From Lachnospiraceae bacterium (GTDB lineage Bacteria; Bacillota; Clostridia; Lachnospirales; Lachnospiraceae): a DNA stretch of 64,000 nucleotides. Shown in pieces: positions 1 through 9,336 of the stretch. The notes beneath the pieces are model-generated. The model was not told where the DNA came from. It saw only the letters and a program-made list of their open reading frames with translations, and made no database searches. The stretch lies in the NCBI GenBank assembly GCA_029054245.1, contig JAIDFQ010000062.1, positions 1 to 64,000 on the forward strand. The letters run 5' to 3'. The stretch's first letter is position 1. Each line of letters starts with the position of its first letter. Made by a program: the position numbers and the translations under genes.

Positions 1-71
1 TAGGAAATTTGTCTTTGGATCAAACCGACTTTCCTGATATACTGCAAATTTACAATGCGTTTCGCAATCAT

Positions 72-2375
72 CTATTTATGAATTGCATTTGCAATCATAA
101 TTTGTCCAAGCGAAATCCCCCCATCATTAGTAGGGACTTTTTCGTGATGCAAGACTTCAAAATTTTCTTTTTTTAATACGTTTATCATATTTAGTAAAAG
201 AAACTCATTCATAAAAACGCCACCACTTAATACTACTATATTAATTTTGTACAAATCCCTTATTTTTAAAGCCATACAACGTGACATTTCTATAATTGTA
301 CTATGAAATCTCCTGCTAATTGTCTCTATATCTTCACCATTCTGTATATCTATCACTATTTGTCTAACCATTTTTTCATATACAATTCTGTAGCACCCCT
401 CATACTCTTCAATATCAAAACTATAATAACCAGCTAAATCAAAATTTCTATTAAGAATTGCCTCTAACTCAATAGCAGCCTGACCTTCATACTCTATTTC
501 ATAACATATTCCTAGCAATGACGATATACCATCAAATAATCTTCCTAGGCTAGATGTAGGAAACGTATTTATATTATTTTCTACCATTTTTTTATAGACT
601 TTTTTTTCTATATCTGATAATTCTTTAAGAACGGATAAATCTAACTCTTCTATTCCCTCCCCATACACTTTCAACAATAAATCATAAGCCACTCTAATTG
701 GTTCCTTTACAGCCTTATCACCTCCAATAAGATTGCAATTATCTATCGCAGCCACTCGCTTAAAACTTGAATAATCCCCTACTAGAAATTCTCCTCCCCA
801 AATTGTTCCATCCAAGCCGTAACCCGTCCCATCAAAGATAATTCCCAATACTGTTTCATTTATGATATTATTTTCTGCCATACAAGAAGCCATGTGCGCA
901 TGATGATGCTGAACTTTTACCACTTCTACACTACTCTGCTCATTTACAAATCTGGTACATCTAAAACTCGGATGCATATCACAAACGTAATATTGAGGCT
1001 CTATATCAAGTATGTCTTCAAAATGTCTTTTACATGTTAATAACGAGCTGAAAATCTCATCATTTTTTACATCACCAATGTGCTGACTCAAATATATTTG
1101 ATTTTTTTTACTAAGAGCTATGGTATTTTTAAGTTCTGAACCAAATGCGAATATTTCGCCTAATTCTTGGTTAACAGTGATTGGTCTGGGAGCATAACCT
1201 CTTGCTCTTCGTATAATCGTATTATATTTTTCGCCATTTTTTTCATTAGAAATAATTCTCACAATAGAATCGTCAACTCGTAGAAATATATCTCTGTTGT
1301 TCATCAAAAAATAGTCTGCAATATTATTTAATTTTTCATACGCATAATCATTTTTATATGCAATTGGTTCTCCTGCTATATTTCCACTGGTCATAACTAA
1401 TACATTTAAATCAGAATTAGCTAATAAAAGATAATGTAATGGTGCAGACGGCAGCATAACTCCAAAGCATGGATTCTTAGGTGCAATCGACAATGGTAAT
1501 TTCGCCTCTTCCTTCTTTTTTAATAATACAATTGGACGTTTTTCACTTTTTAAAAGTATTTCTTCCTCTTCATTGACATGCATGTATCGTTTTACCACTT
1601 CAATACTTGGCATCATTAACGCAAAAGGCTTAAAATCTCTTTTTTTCAATTTTCTAAGCCTTTTAACAGAATTATCATCTTTTGCATTTACAGCCAGATG
1701 AAATCCTCCCAAACTTTTTATTGCACAAATCTTTCCTTCTAACAATTTATCAATTATAAACTCTACCTCATCATCACACTGTACTTGCACCCCATTTGAA
1801 TCAATAATATTTAACTTTGGTCCGCATTCTGGACAAGCATTAGGTTGCGCATGATATCTTCTATTTCTTACATCAGAATACTCTTCAGAACATTGTTTAC
1901 ACATTTCAAACACATCCATAGTTGTATTTCTTCTATCATACGGCATCTCCTTAATGATTGTGAATCTCGGTCCACAGTTCGTACAATTGATAAATGCATA
2001 CCTATATCTATGACTATGAGAATCAAACATTTCTTTTATGCATTCATCACAGACACATAAATCTGGGGAGATAAGCGTATTGTTTTCATCCAACTGTACG
2101 CTTTCTCTAATTTCAAACGAATTGTATTTTCCTCCTGATAAAGTTATATCTACTTCAAACACATCATCAATTTTGGATACGATTGGCTTTTTATTCTTTA
2201 TGTCTCGCAAAAAAGATTTAATATCATTTTCCTTTCCTTGAACTTCTATCAAAACACCTTTTGAATCGTTTAATACCCATCCATTCAAATTGTTTGTTTC
2301 TGCTATTCTGTGAATAAAAGGTCTGAAACCAACTCCTTGAACTATTCCTGTAACCCTGTACGATTTTGTAACCAC
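72..2375 (-). CDS. hypF: Carbamoyltransferase HypF, [NiFe]-hydrogenase maturation
   Basis: HypF makes the cyanide ligands of the NiFe site from carbamoyl phosphate and passes the carbamoyl group to the C-terminal cysteine of HypE in the cytoplasm. Seen here: an N-terminal acylphosphatase domain with VQGVGFRPF (about residues 12-20), two Zn-ribbon pairs beginning at CVCDEC and CKQCSEEY (about 105-180), a YrdC-like domain in the middle, and a Kae1-like C-terminal domain with HHHAHMAS (about 475). The length of 767 aa is normal for the family. The gene starts 9 nt after the hypE stop, so the two form one leftward unit. It is clearly more AT-rich than the glycan operons to its right. No hydrogenase or hypABCD gene is visible, though the window edge lies only 71 bp downstream. 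Confidence 0.96.
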   Translation of the reverse strand: MVTKSYRVTGIVQGVGFRPFIHRIAETNNLNGWVLNDSKGVLIEVQGKENDIKSFLRDIKNKKPIVSKIDDVFEVDITLSGGKYNSFEIRESVQLDENNTLISPDLCVCDECIKEMFDSHSHRYRYAFINCTNCGPRFTIIKEMPYDRRNTTMDVFEMCKQCSEEYSDVRNRRYHAQPNACPECGPKLNIIDSNGVQVQCDDEVEFIIDKLLEGKICAIKSLGGFHLAVNAKDDNSVKRLRKLKKRDFKPFALMMPSIEVVKRYMHVNEEEEILLKSEKRPIVLLKKKEEAKLPLSIAPKNPCFGVMLPSAPLHYLLLANSDLNVLVMTSGNIAGEPIAYKNDYAYEKLNNIADYFLMNNRDIFLRVDDSIVRIISNEKNGEKYNTIIRRARGYAPRPITVNQELGEIFAFGSELKNTIALSKKNQIYLSQHIGDVKNDEIFSSLLTCKRHFEDILDIEPQYYVCDMHPSFRCTRFVNEQSSVEVVKVQHHHAHMASCMAENNIINETVLGIIFDGTGYGLDGTIWGGEFLVGDYSSFKRVAAIDNCNLIGGDKAVKEPIRVAYDLLLKVYGEGIEELDLSVLKELSDIEKKVYKKMVENNINTFPTSSLGRLFDGISSLLGICYEIEYEGQAAIELEAILNRNFDLAGYYSFDIEEYEGCYRIVYEKMVRQIVIDIQNGEDIETISRRFHSTIIEMSRCMALKIRDLYKINIVVLSGGVFMNEFLLLNMINVLKKENFEVLHHEKVPTNDGGISLGQIMIANAIHK

Positions 2376-2384
2376 AACAATCTC

Positions 2385-3389
2385 CTAACATAATCTAGGA
2401 AGCTCAGCCCCCATCAGTTCTTCCAGTATCTTCTTTTCTCCATTACTATCTACAAGATAAACATTTCCATCCTCTGTTTCCATTACTTGACCGATTGTAG
2501 TTGCAGCCTTTCCATACTCTTCATTTTTTAATATCTCAAGGACTTTTTCTTCTTTATCCGGAGCGACAAAAATGCAAATACAACCCTCATTAGCTAAATG
2601 AATTGGATTTATTCCGAGCATATCTGCAGCCATAATAGTTTCATGCAATAATGGTAATTTTTTTTCAAAAAAAACAATATCGTAACTCGTTAAGCGTGCA
2701 AATTCGTGTAACACAGCAGATAGCCCACCTCTAGTAACATCTCTAATTGAATGAATAGAGTCTCTTCCTACACCTTTTACCAATTTATCAATCATATTAT
2801 TTAGTGGTGCACAATCACTTTGTATTCTTTGCTCAAATCCTAACCCTTCTCGTATAGATAACAGGTGAATGCTATGATTTCCAATATATCCACTTAAAAT
2901 CACTTTATCACCTTTTTTTAATTCTCTCATTCGAATAGGTTCAGTTTCAAAAACACCTATGCCAGTTGTATTGATAAATATTTTATCTGCCTCACCTGTA
3001 TTTACTACCTTAGTATCTCCTGCAACAATTTTAATATTTGCTTCAATTGCAGTTTCTCTTATCGCTACTAATATTTGTTTTAATTCATCCATTGGTAACC
3101 CTACTTCAATTATTAGTCCCAATGTCAAATATTTAGGTGTCGCTCCACTTACAGCTAAATCATTTACGGTTCCGCAAACTGCAATCTTTCCAATGTTTCC
3201 ATTTCCAAAAAAAACAGGATTAACTACGAATGAATCCGTTGTCATAGCTATTTTACTATTGTCTAAATCTAAAATAGCACTATCCTCCATCTCTCCTATG
3301 TATACTTCTCCCAAAATGTCAGCAATCATTGAAACAAGCTCTCCACTTAACTTTGCTCCAGTTCCGTGATCTAAAACTATCTTGTCCAT
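2385..3389 (-). CDS. hypE: HypE, hydrogenase expression/formation protein (thiocarbamate dehydratase)
   Basis: HypE accepts a carbamoyl group from HypF on its last residue and dehydrates it with ATP to a thiocyanate, the source of the CN ligand. The 334-aa protein has the PurM/AIR-synthase-like fold: GTVNDLAVSGA and VAGDTKVV nucleotide-binding segments and DVTRGGLSAVLHEFA in the C-terminal half. It ends in LPRLC, so the essential terminal cysteine is present (the usual ending is PRIC). It is first of two genes with hypF. Upstream lies about 150 bp of noncoding DNA and then a decayed transposase, so hypC and hypD, often adjacent, are absent on this side. Identity is secure; whether the pair still serves a hydrogenase in this strain is unknown. 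Confidence 0.95.
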   Translation of the reverse strand: MDKIVLDHGTGAKLSGELVSMIADILGEVYIGEMEDSAILDLDNSKIAMTTDSFVVNPVFFGNGNIGKIAVCGTVNDLAVSGATPKYLTLGLIIEVGLPMDELKQILVAIRETAIEANIKIVAGDTKVVNTGEADKIFINTTGIGVFETEPIRMRELKKGDKVILSGYIGNHSIHLLSIREGLGFEQRIQSDCAPLNNMIDKLVKGVGRDSIHSIRDVTRGGLSAVLHEFARLTSYDIVFFEKKLPLLHETIMAADMLGINPIHLANEGCICIFVAPDKEEKVLEILKNEEYGKAATTIGQVMETEDGNVYLVDSNGEKKILEELMGAELPRLC

Positions 3390-3544
3390 AAATAATCTTC
3401 TCCCAAATTAGTCTATAATGACAATCTCACTTCTCTATTTTAGCATTACACTACTTTAAATTACTATTTCTTTCGCATTCTATCGTTCCAAGTACTAGTC
3501 CGTCAAGTATATTGAAAACTCCCTTTTCGGACGAAAATTGAAAT

Positions 3545-4425
3545 GTTACTTTTCACGCCACGCCAAATTTTGGCATACTAATATGCCGGTGTTATAGCAT
3601 TCTGCTTTGGCACCGGCTTCTCTTTTGCTCTGGGCAGACGCTTTCGTCCATATATATTTCAGAAATCTTCTGGTATACATTTTCGTCACCCGCACGCAGC
3701 AATATACCACGCTCAGACTGTCACAGATATAGCACAGGTTCTCATAGCTCAAGTGACCGCCTGATTCTGCTTTCTCTTGTATACCCTTGCCAGCCTTTCA
3801 CACAAGGAATTATTGGCGGGTCCCCTCGTATCATGCAAGAACAGCAGTTCATTTTCTTTGTACCCCGCAGTTTTATAAATAGGTTATATCCTTCCTGGTA
3901 GTAATCATTTGGCAGCTCATCCGCATATTTAGCTTCGCTTTTTTAGGATCCTGTCATATTCCATTTCAAATCCAGAAACAACCCACGAATCTGTCTGTGC
4001 GTCTTCCGAAAACCCGTTACGGTAATGCAGCATTTCCTGGAACAGAGAGAGCATCTGCCCGTTCCATGTCAATTCTGGCTCGTTCTGTATGCTCCCGGTC
4101 AGATAGCATATATCATGCTGTATGCATTCCCAATGACCGGTACCGGTCCCATAGCTATAAAAGGTCTTGTCGTAGTTATGTACGACCGTTCCCACATAGT
4201 CCTCCAGCGTGGTGCCTCTGACTCCCGCATGCCCCTTTTTTCTCCCTGCCTATAAGCAACAGCTGAAGCGTCAGGCTTTTGCGATAATCTGTAGCAAACC
4301 ACCGATGGTCCGGCAAGCCGATAGGTACTGCAGATCATCTCATAGATTAACTCCATATCTGCTTCCAAAACACGAAGGAGCGTGCGATGATACAGAAGAC
4401 TTTGCCCCGGATGGAGAATCTAACC
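3545..4425 (-). pseudogene. IS66-family-like transposase remnant with several frameshifts
   Basis: No intact gene is present, but joining reading frames on the minus strand gives a recognisable piece of a transposase. In order it reads a segment with LIYEMICSTYRLAGPSVVCYR, then LEDYVGTVVHNYDKTFYSYG, then NEPELTWNGQMLSLFQEMLH, then LLFLHDTRGPANNSLCERLA followed by RVYKRKQNQ. The LHD..xPANNSxCER stretch resembles the C-terminal acidic motif of the IS66 DDE domain (NNxxER) in Lachnospiraceae elements. Several frameshifts separate the pieces, and the start, the TnpB partner and the ends of the element were not found. It is a fossil that marks old insertion next to hypEF. The family call rests on remembered motif patterns. 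Confidence 0.65.
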
Positions 4426-5102
4426 GCCCGCCACCTCATAATACGACGCCTTTTTCGATTGAAATCCATTCTTCTGGCATACTCTGCTTTCATGCACCAT
4501 TTCCCTCTAAGCGCTTCCAGACTTATAGGATGTTCCTTATCCTGCATTCCCAGAAACAGCCCCTTCCCGGCATAATTACCTGCCATATAAACAGGCGCAT
4601 GAAAATGAGAAGATAGCCTTAGCAAAAATGCTCAGTCCGCCTCCCTGTACTGAATAAGCGGCACTTTCATCACTTCATCCTGCCCAAAGGACAAAATAGA
4701 AAAGAAATGTTCTCTGCAGATTTCCTGCATGAAATTAAAAATAAAATGCTTCCCCTGCCATGACCTGCTCTTTCTTTCCAGATCCATGAGAAATGACAGG
4801 GAATAAGCTTTGATTCCCGAAAAAAGCAGTATCTTTTCTACTTCTACATCTACCTCCACGGCTAGTGACTCCCCTGTAAGCCTTATGCCTGCATTCTCCA
4901 CTCCCATAGGCTCAATGCCTGCCCTTATCTCTGTAACCGTATTTTTCTTATGCAGCAGTCCACGTTCTATCTTTGTTTTTATGTCGATTCTATTATACAT
5001 AAACAGCGGCAAGAAGTAACTGGCGTAATAGCGGGATTTCATAAGACCTTTTGTTCTATCACTTTTTGCTCGCAACATCTTTCTTAATCTTGCAGACCTC
5101 AT
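4347..5102 (-). pseudogene. Interrupted ORF of unknown function
   Basis: A 156-codon reading frame (5102 to 4632) ends at a TGA and continues in the same frame for about 95 more codons to 4347, which suggests one former gene with a nonsense mutation. The product is not recognised. It has a basic start (MRSARLRKMLRAKSDRTKG), an acidic and hydrophobic middle (LAVEVDVEVEKILLF), and no clear signal peptide. Its 3' end runs into the IS66-like remnant, so it may be an upstream part of that element or an unrelated gene cut by it. There is no convincing ribosome binding site. Low confidence that anything here is expressed. Confidence 0.35.
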
Positions 5103-5105
5103 ATC

Positions 5106-5182
5106 ATAAAAAAGCGCTATAAAAAATAAAGACGACGCATATCCTGTCCTGTAGACCTGCGCCGTCCTTATTTCTTATAGCG
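5106..5182 (-). terminator. Terminator of the first polysaccharide operon
   Basis: Reading the minus strand just past the 5205 stop, a long interrupted stem forms: CGCTATAAgAAATAAgGACG pairs with the GTC-rich arm ending TTTATAGCG, followed by a run of six T. This is an intrinsic terminator at the expected end of the eleven-gene operon. The arms are unusually long (over 20 pairs with a few mismatches). Confidence 0.8.
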
Positions 5183-5204
5183 TTCCCTTCTTCTTACAGA
5201 AACT

Positions 5205-6407
5205 CTATATTAAAGTCAATTTCATAAATTTATCTCTATAGCTTTCATAGGTAAAACACTGTGCCCGTTCCAACGCTGCCCCCTGATATTTTTTAAGCAT
5301 ATCATCATCTTTTAGAAGCTCTAGCACAACATCTGCCATTTTCTTCTCTTCGGGAAGAATATGTTCTGCGTCAAGATCTCTCTCCTTCGCCATGACAGGA
5401 AGTAGGATGCCATACGCCCCGTAGATGACTGGTATTGCCTTTCCGCTTTCCTGCTCCTCCAGAAGAGAGGCATCTCCGTCTTCCAAAAGGATTTCCGCCG
5501 GTCCAGTCATACAGTTTACGCTTACCGCCGCCAGTCCCAGGCTCATTCCCTCCACCAGCGCATTGGGAAATCCTTCGTTGGATGATGTAAGCAAATAGAT
5601 TTCTCCCTTGTTCAAATACTGATAGGGTTCCCTTTGCATGCCGGCAAAATAAATTGCATCCGTTATGTTTAAATCCTCCGCCAACTTCTTATAACAGGAA
5701 AAGCTTCCAGCACCCACGAGAATCAAACGGACTTCCGGCATTTTTTCATGTACCAGTGAAAATGCCTTCAGCATATGCCAGAAACCTTTCATATCATCAT
5801 CTCTTCCCATAGAAACCATGCAGCGGATCTTCCGCCCCTGATCATCATACGCTCCCCAAGGCAGTTTTGGTTCGTTCTGCTTCGCTTTTTCCCGAATTGC
5901 CTTCACATCATAAAGATTGTATAAGGTTGCTGTCTTATCAAAATGAAAGTGTTCCTTAAGTTCTTGCTCAATCGTTTTAGAGCAGCAGATCATCAAATCT
6001 GCCCGTTTCGTAAACAACTTAATCTTTAAGCGCTCCTCCACATCCGTATAATTACGCAGCCCCAGCCAGACCTTTTCTCTGCCTGTCCTGGAAAATGCAT
6101 TCACCATGTTTGCAGTGGGGCCAAAACTGTACACGATGTCCGGCTTCATCTGCTTTTTCAACTGCCGCACTTTCCGGGAACGCTTAACAATATTCCAAAG
6201 TTTCTGCAGGGTTCCCTTTTTCGCGCCCATCTGGATATCAATAATCTTCAGTCCTTCAACGTCATATGCCATATTTGCCGAATTAAAAATAACAATCGTT
6301 ACATCAAAATACGGCTCCATAAGCCTTGCCGTTGTAATGCAGACCCTCTCAAATCCTCCCTGATGAAGCATAGGAGACATCAGCATCAGTTTCTTCTTCA
6401 TTTCCAC
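5205..6407 (-). CDS. Family 4 glycosyltransferase
   Basis: This cytosolic or membrane-associated GT-B enzyme is expected to add a sugar to the lipid-linked repeat unit. The 400-aa protein has the N-terminal glycine-rich start (SPMLHQGGFERV) and the C-terminal donor-binding motif EGFPNALVEGMSLGLAAVS, with the E-x7-E pattern of GT4 enzymes. No membrane segment is seen. The start overlaps the 3' end of the preceding gene by 10 bp and has an AGGAG site 7 nt upstream. It is the last gene of the operon, directly before the terminator. Donor and acceptor sugars cannot be read from sequence. Confidence 0.88.
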   Translation of the reverse strand: MEMKKKLMLMSPMLHQGGFERVCITTARLMEPYFDVTIVIFNSANMAYDVEGLKIIDIQMGAKKGTLQKLWNIVKRSRKVRQLKKQMKPDIVYSFGPTANMVNAFSRTGREKVWLGLRNYTDVEERLKIKLFTKRADLMICCSKTIEQELKEHFHFDKTATLYNLYDVKAIREKAKQNEPKLPWGAYDDQGRKIRCMVSMGRDDDMKGFWHMLKAFSLVHEKMPEVRLILVGAGSFSCYKKLAEDLNITDAIYFAGMQREPYQYLNKGEIYLLTSSNEGFPNALVEGMSLGLAAVSVNCMTGPAEILLEDGDASLLEEQESGKAIPVIYGAYGILLPVMAKERDLDAEHILPEEKKMADVVLELLKDDDMLKKYQGAALERAQCFTYESYRDKFMKLTLI

Positions 6408-7564
6408 TCTCCTGTTTCATAAAAAGCCGTCATTTTTTCTGTTTGAACGCTTACATCAAATCCAGCTTCCTGCATTTCTTTCGCGAAACTTCTGCGTGTA
6501 TAATCAGCCGTCCTTTCAAGATAAGCTGCCCACTCGCCTGCCTCTTTCTCAATGCTCATCCTATGCACCAGCTCCGTCGCCGCTACTTCCTCACAAATGC
6601 TGTCCGACATCAGGCACCGAAGCCCCGACGCCTGCGCCTCCACAATGGTTCCCGGGAGTCCCTCATAACGGGAAGGATAGACAAAGTAATCCATTGCCTG
6701 ATAATAGTCATAAACAGGATTCTGGTTTCCCAAAAAACGCACTCTCTCTGCAATCCCTAACTGTTCCGCCAGCCGTTTTGCGTCCTCCATGCCGCTTCCT
6801 TCACCCAGAAGCAGCAACACATAATCCCGCCTCTTTTCTCCTTGAGATCCTATATCATTTATTAAATTATCTTTTAATTTTCCGCCATTGCAAAGATTAG
6901 CAAATACTTGAAGAAGGTATTCATGATTCTTCGCATAATGGAATCTCCCCACATGCCCAATCACATATTGATCCCTTATCCCAAGTCTTTCCCGCATCTG
7001 TTCCCGTATCTTTTCATCATAAGCAAAAGCCTGACAGTCAATGGCATTGGGAATAAAAATGGTCTTCCCATCCCTCACAGCCTTCTTGCCAAAAACAGAA
7101 ATACCTGCCAATCTTGAACAGGTAAACATATAATCCGTTTTCTTGGAAAGATTTCTCCTCATCCACCGTGTAAGCCTGCCCTTAGCGCCTTTATCCACAC
7201 CTGCACTTCTGGCATGGGCGATTGTGACCGGCACCCCTGCCTTTTTGGCAATGGGAAGGTAAATCGCCGCGGTACTCGTAATATGTCCCTGCACTGCCCT
7301 AAAATCGTGATGTAATTTAAAAAATTCCTTTAGCGCACGCTTATAAGAGAAATAATTGTATAGCCGAAAACGCGGAACCCGATAGATTTGACCGCCCAGT
7401 TCTTTTATCTCTTCATCAAAATGTCCCTTTTCATTCGTGTGTACTAAAAAATCGAACTGAACACGGCTTCTATCCATGTGACGGTACAAATCCATGATAC
7501 GGCTTTCAGCACCGCCAAGCTGGGTGTTTCCCAGTACATGCAAAATACGAATTACCTCTGACAC
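6398..7564 (-). CDS. Family 4 glycosyltransferase (EpsF/CapM-like)
   Basis: The 388-aa protein opens with the common exopolysaccharide GT4 start RILHVLGNTQLGGAESRIMDL and carries VIGHVGRFHYAKNHEYLLQVF (nucleotide-binding loop) and YEGLPGTIVEAQASGLRCL (donor site with E-x7-E). It likely transfers one hexose or amino sugar during repeat-unit assembly. It is translationally linked to the downstream GT4 by a 10-bp overlap. No unusual feature was seen. Confidence 0.88.
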   Translation of the reverse strand: MSEVIRILHVLGNTQLGGAESRIMDLYRHMDRSRVQFDFLVHTNEKGHFDEEIKELGGQIYRVPRFRLYNYFSYKRALKEFFKLHHDFRAVQGHITSTAAIYLPIAKKAGVPVTIAHARSAGVDKGAKGRLTRWMRRNLSKKTDYMFTCSRLAGISVFGKKAVRDGKTIFIPNAIDCQAFAYDEKIREQMRERLGIRDQYVIGHVGRFHYAKNHEYLLQVFANLCNGGKLKDNLINDIGSQGEKRRDYVLLLLGEGSGMEDAKRLAEQLGIAERVRFLGNQNPVYDYYQAMDYFVYPSRYEGLPGTIVEAQASGLRCLMSDSICEEVAATELVHRMSIEKEAGEWAAYLERTADYTRRSFAKEMQEAGFDVSVQTEKMTAFYETGEWK

Positions 7565-7576
7565 ATTACATTCCTC

Positions 7577-8329
7577 CTATTTGCTCCCACTTCTCCCCTT
7601 AACAATCAGATACTTCCCTTTTGCCATCAAAAACTCTTTTATCCTTGTAAAAATGGTTATTCTTCTAGCCGGTTGATCGATATACTCTCTAAAGGAAATC
7701 CACTCAATATTCTTGTTTTGGAAATAAGATTCATACCTCTGTAAATCTTCTTCAACAATTGTATCTGTATGGACTACCATCGTGGAAAATCCCTTTTTTT
7801 TCTGGAAAGTACTGCTCAGATGAAAGGAAATTGGGTAAAATTTCAATCCCCGCCAAAGGTAAGGGTAATTTCCGAAGCCGTCCGTTACGGCTGTAAATCC
7901 GGTTTCCTTGAGCGCTTTCAGGGTGTTTCGATCATAAGAATGGGCAGGCGCCATAAAAATTTCTGTTTTGACGCCTCTTTCTTCCAATCTCTGCTTTCCC
8001 CTTAAAAGCATATCCTTTTGCTGCGCAAAGGGAAGACCAGCAAATTCGGAAAAATTGTTCAGTGGGAAGATGCCCCCCTTTCCGGTTGTATAGAGATGAT
8101 GGACGCCATGCATAGCAAGGGTCCATCCGTCCTTTTCTAAGTCCTTTACATAGTTCCAGAAATCTTCCGGTTTATTGCTGCTTTGCTTTTTGAGGTTATC
8201 GTCCCTGTTTTCGGGAACCACCCCTATAAGCGGCTTCACCTGATAACGGTCCAGAAGGGCTTTAAATTTAAAAAACCTCTCCCAATCCATATCAGGTGTT
8301 ATATCATCAAGTCTCACTGCTATTTTCAT
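7577..8329 (-). CDS. Polysaccharide deacetylase-like protein
   Basis: The NodB-like fold is indicated by the paired aspartates near the start (KIAVRLDDITPDMDW), the metal-site motif MHGVHHLY, and PAHSYDRNTLKALKETGF. The protein probably removes an acetyl group from an amino sugar of the glycan or its precursor. It lacks a signal peptide, so it would act in the cytoplasm, unlike secreted peptidoglycan deacetylases. The start chosen is the ATG at 8329, preceded by GAGGA. A longer frame begins inside the epimerase gene at 8416 but has no binding site and adds residues unrelated to the family. The resulting protein is 250 aa. Confidence 0.78.
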   Translation of the reverse strand: MKIAVRLDDITPDMDWERFFKFKALLDRYQVKPLIGVVPENRDDNLKKQSSNKPEDFWNYVKDLEKDGWTLAMHGVHHLYTTGKGGIFPLNNFSEFAGLPFAQQKDMLLRGKQRLEERGVKTEIFMAPAHSYDRNTLKALKETGFTAVTDGFGNYPYLWRGLKFYPISFHLSSTFQKKKGFSTMVVHTDTIVEEDLQRYESYFQNKNIEWISFREYIDQPARRITIFTRIKEFLMAKGKYLIVKGRSGSK

Positions 8330-8360
8330 ACAGTCCTCACTTAATCCGTGTGTTTCATTT

Positions 8361-9335
8361 TTAAAGGTTTTCTTTGTACCAGTCGATTGCAAGGTTGATC
8401 CCTTTTGCAAAGTCATATTCGGGATCGTACCCTAGAAGCTGTCTTGCCTTAGAGATATCTGCGTTGGAATCTCTGATATCTCCGGCTCTTTCGGGTCCGA
8501 AATTTGGCTCCACTTCTTTTCCAAGGGCATTGCACAGGTCATGGTATACATCTATCAAAAATTCTCTTCCTCCTGCTCCAATGTTGAAGGCTTCGCCTGC
8601 TGCCTCGGAAGACGCTAAACATGCTTTTAGATTTGCTTCTATTACGTTATCAATATAAGTAAAATCTCTGGACTGTCTTCCGTCACCGTTAATGGTGGGG
8701 GTCTCACCGTTCATCAGCTGTTTGATGAATTTAGGAATCACCGCTGCATACATGCCTGCCGGATCTTGACGCCTGCCAAATACGTTAAAATAACGCATTC
8801 CATAGGTATCAAGTCCATAGAGGACTTTGTAAAGCCTGCCATATTCTTCATCCACCTTTTTCGTCAGCGCATAAGGAGAAAGAACATTTCCTTCCTTTCC
8901 TTCCTTTTTCGGCAGTACCGGGTGGTCGCCGTAGACAGATGAGCTGGATGCATAAACAAACTTCTTGACGCCGTTTTGTCTGGATGCCTCCATCATGTTT
9001 AAGGTGCCGCGTATATTGATTTCTTCATAAAGAAGAGGCATTTCAATGCTTCTGGGAACGCTTCCCCATGCTGCCTGGTTCAATACGAAATCTACACCCT
9101 TCGTGGCGTCCATACAAGTTTCCAATTCACGGATATCGCCTTTAATGAAAGTAAATCTTGGGTTTACCGTCAATGCTTCGATATTTTCATATTTTCCCGT
9201 GGAAAGATCGTCAAGGCATCTTACCGTATAACCCATGTCCAGAATCGCCTCACACAGGTTGGAACCAATGAATCCGGCGCCGCCTGTGACGAGAAAAACT
9301 GCATTTTCATCAAACTTTAATTCTTTATACCCCAT
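8361..9335 (-). CDS. UDP-GlcNAc 4-epimerase, WbpP/TviC type
   Basis: An extended short-chain dehydrogenase of 324 aa. It has the NAD-binding TGGAGFIGSN, the ASSSSVYG motif, the catalytic YALTK, and NVFGRRQDPAGMYAAVIPKF. These match the UDP-N-acetylhexosamine C4-epimerases (WbpP, TviC) better than GalE. The next gene upstream in the operon is a TviB/WbpO-type dehydrogenase, 1 bp away, so together they would give UDP-GalNAcA from UDP-GlcNAc, as in Vi antigen and Pseudomonas O6. The order of epimerisation and oxidation is inferred. Confidence 0.88.
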   Translation of the reverse strand: MGYKELKFDENAVFLVTGGAGFIGSNLCEAILDMGYTVRCLDDLSTGKYENIEALTVNPRFTFIKGDIRELETCMDATKGVDFVLNQAAWGSVPRSIEMPLLYEEINIRGTLNMMEASRQNGVKKFVYASSSSVYGDHPVLPKKEGKEGNVLSPYALTKKVDEEYGRLYKVLYGLDTYGMRYFNVFGRRQDPAGMYAAVIPKFIKQLMNGETPTINGDGRQSRDFTYIDNVIEANLKACLASSEAAGEAFNIGAGGREFLIDVYHDLCNALGKEVEPNFGPERAGDIRDSNADISKARQLLGYDPEYDFAKGINLAIDWYKENL

Positions 9336-9336
9336 C

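Noticed and set aside
8330-8416. Extended N terminus of the deacetylase
   Set aside because: The extension lies inside the epimerase gene, and the GAGGA site fixes the start at 8329.
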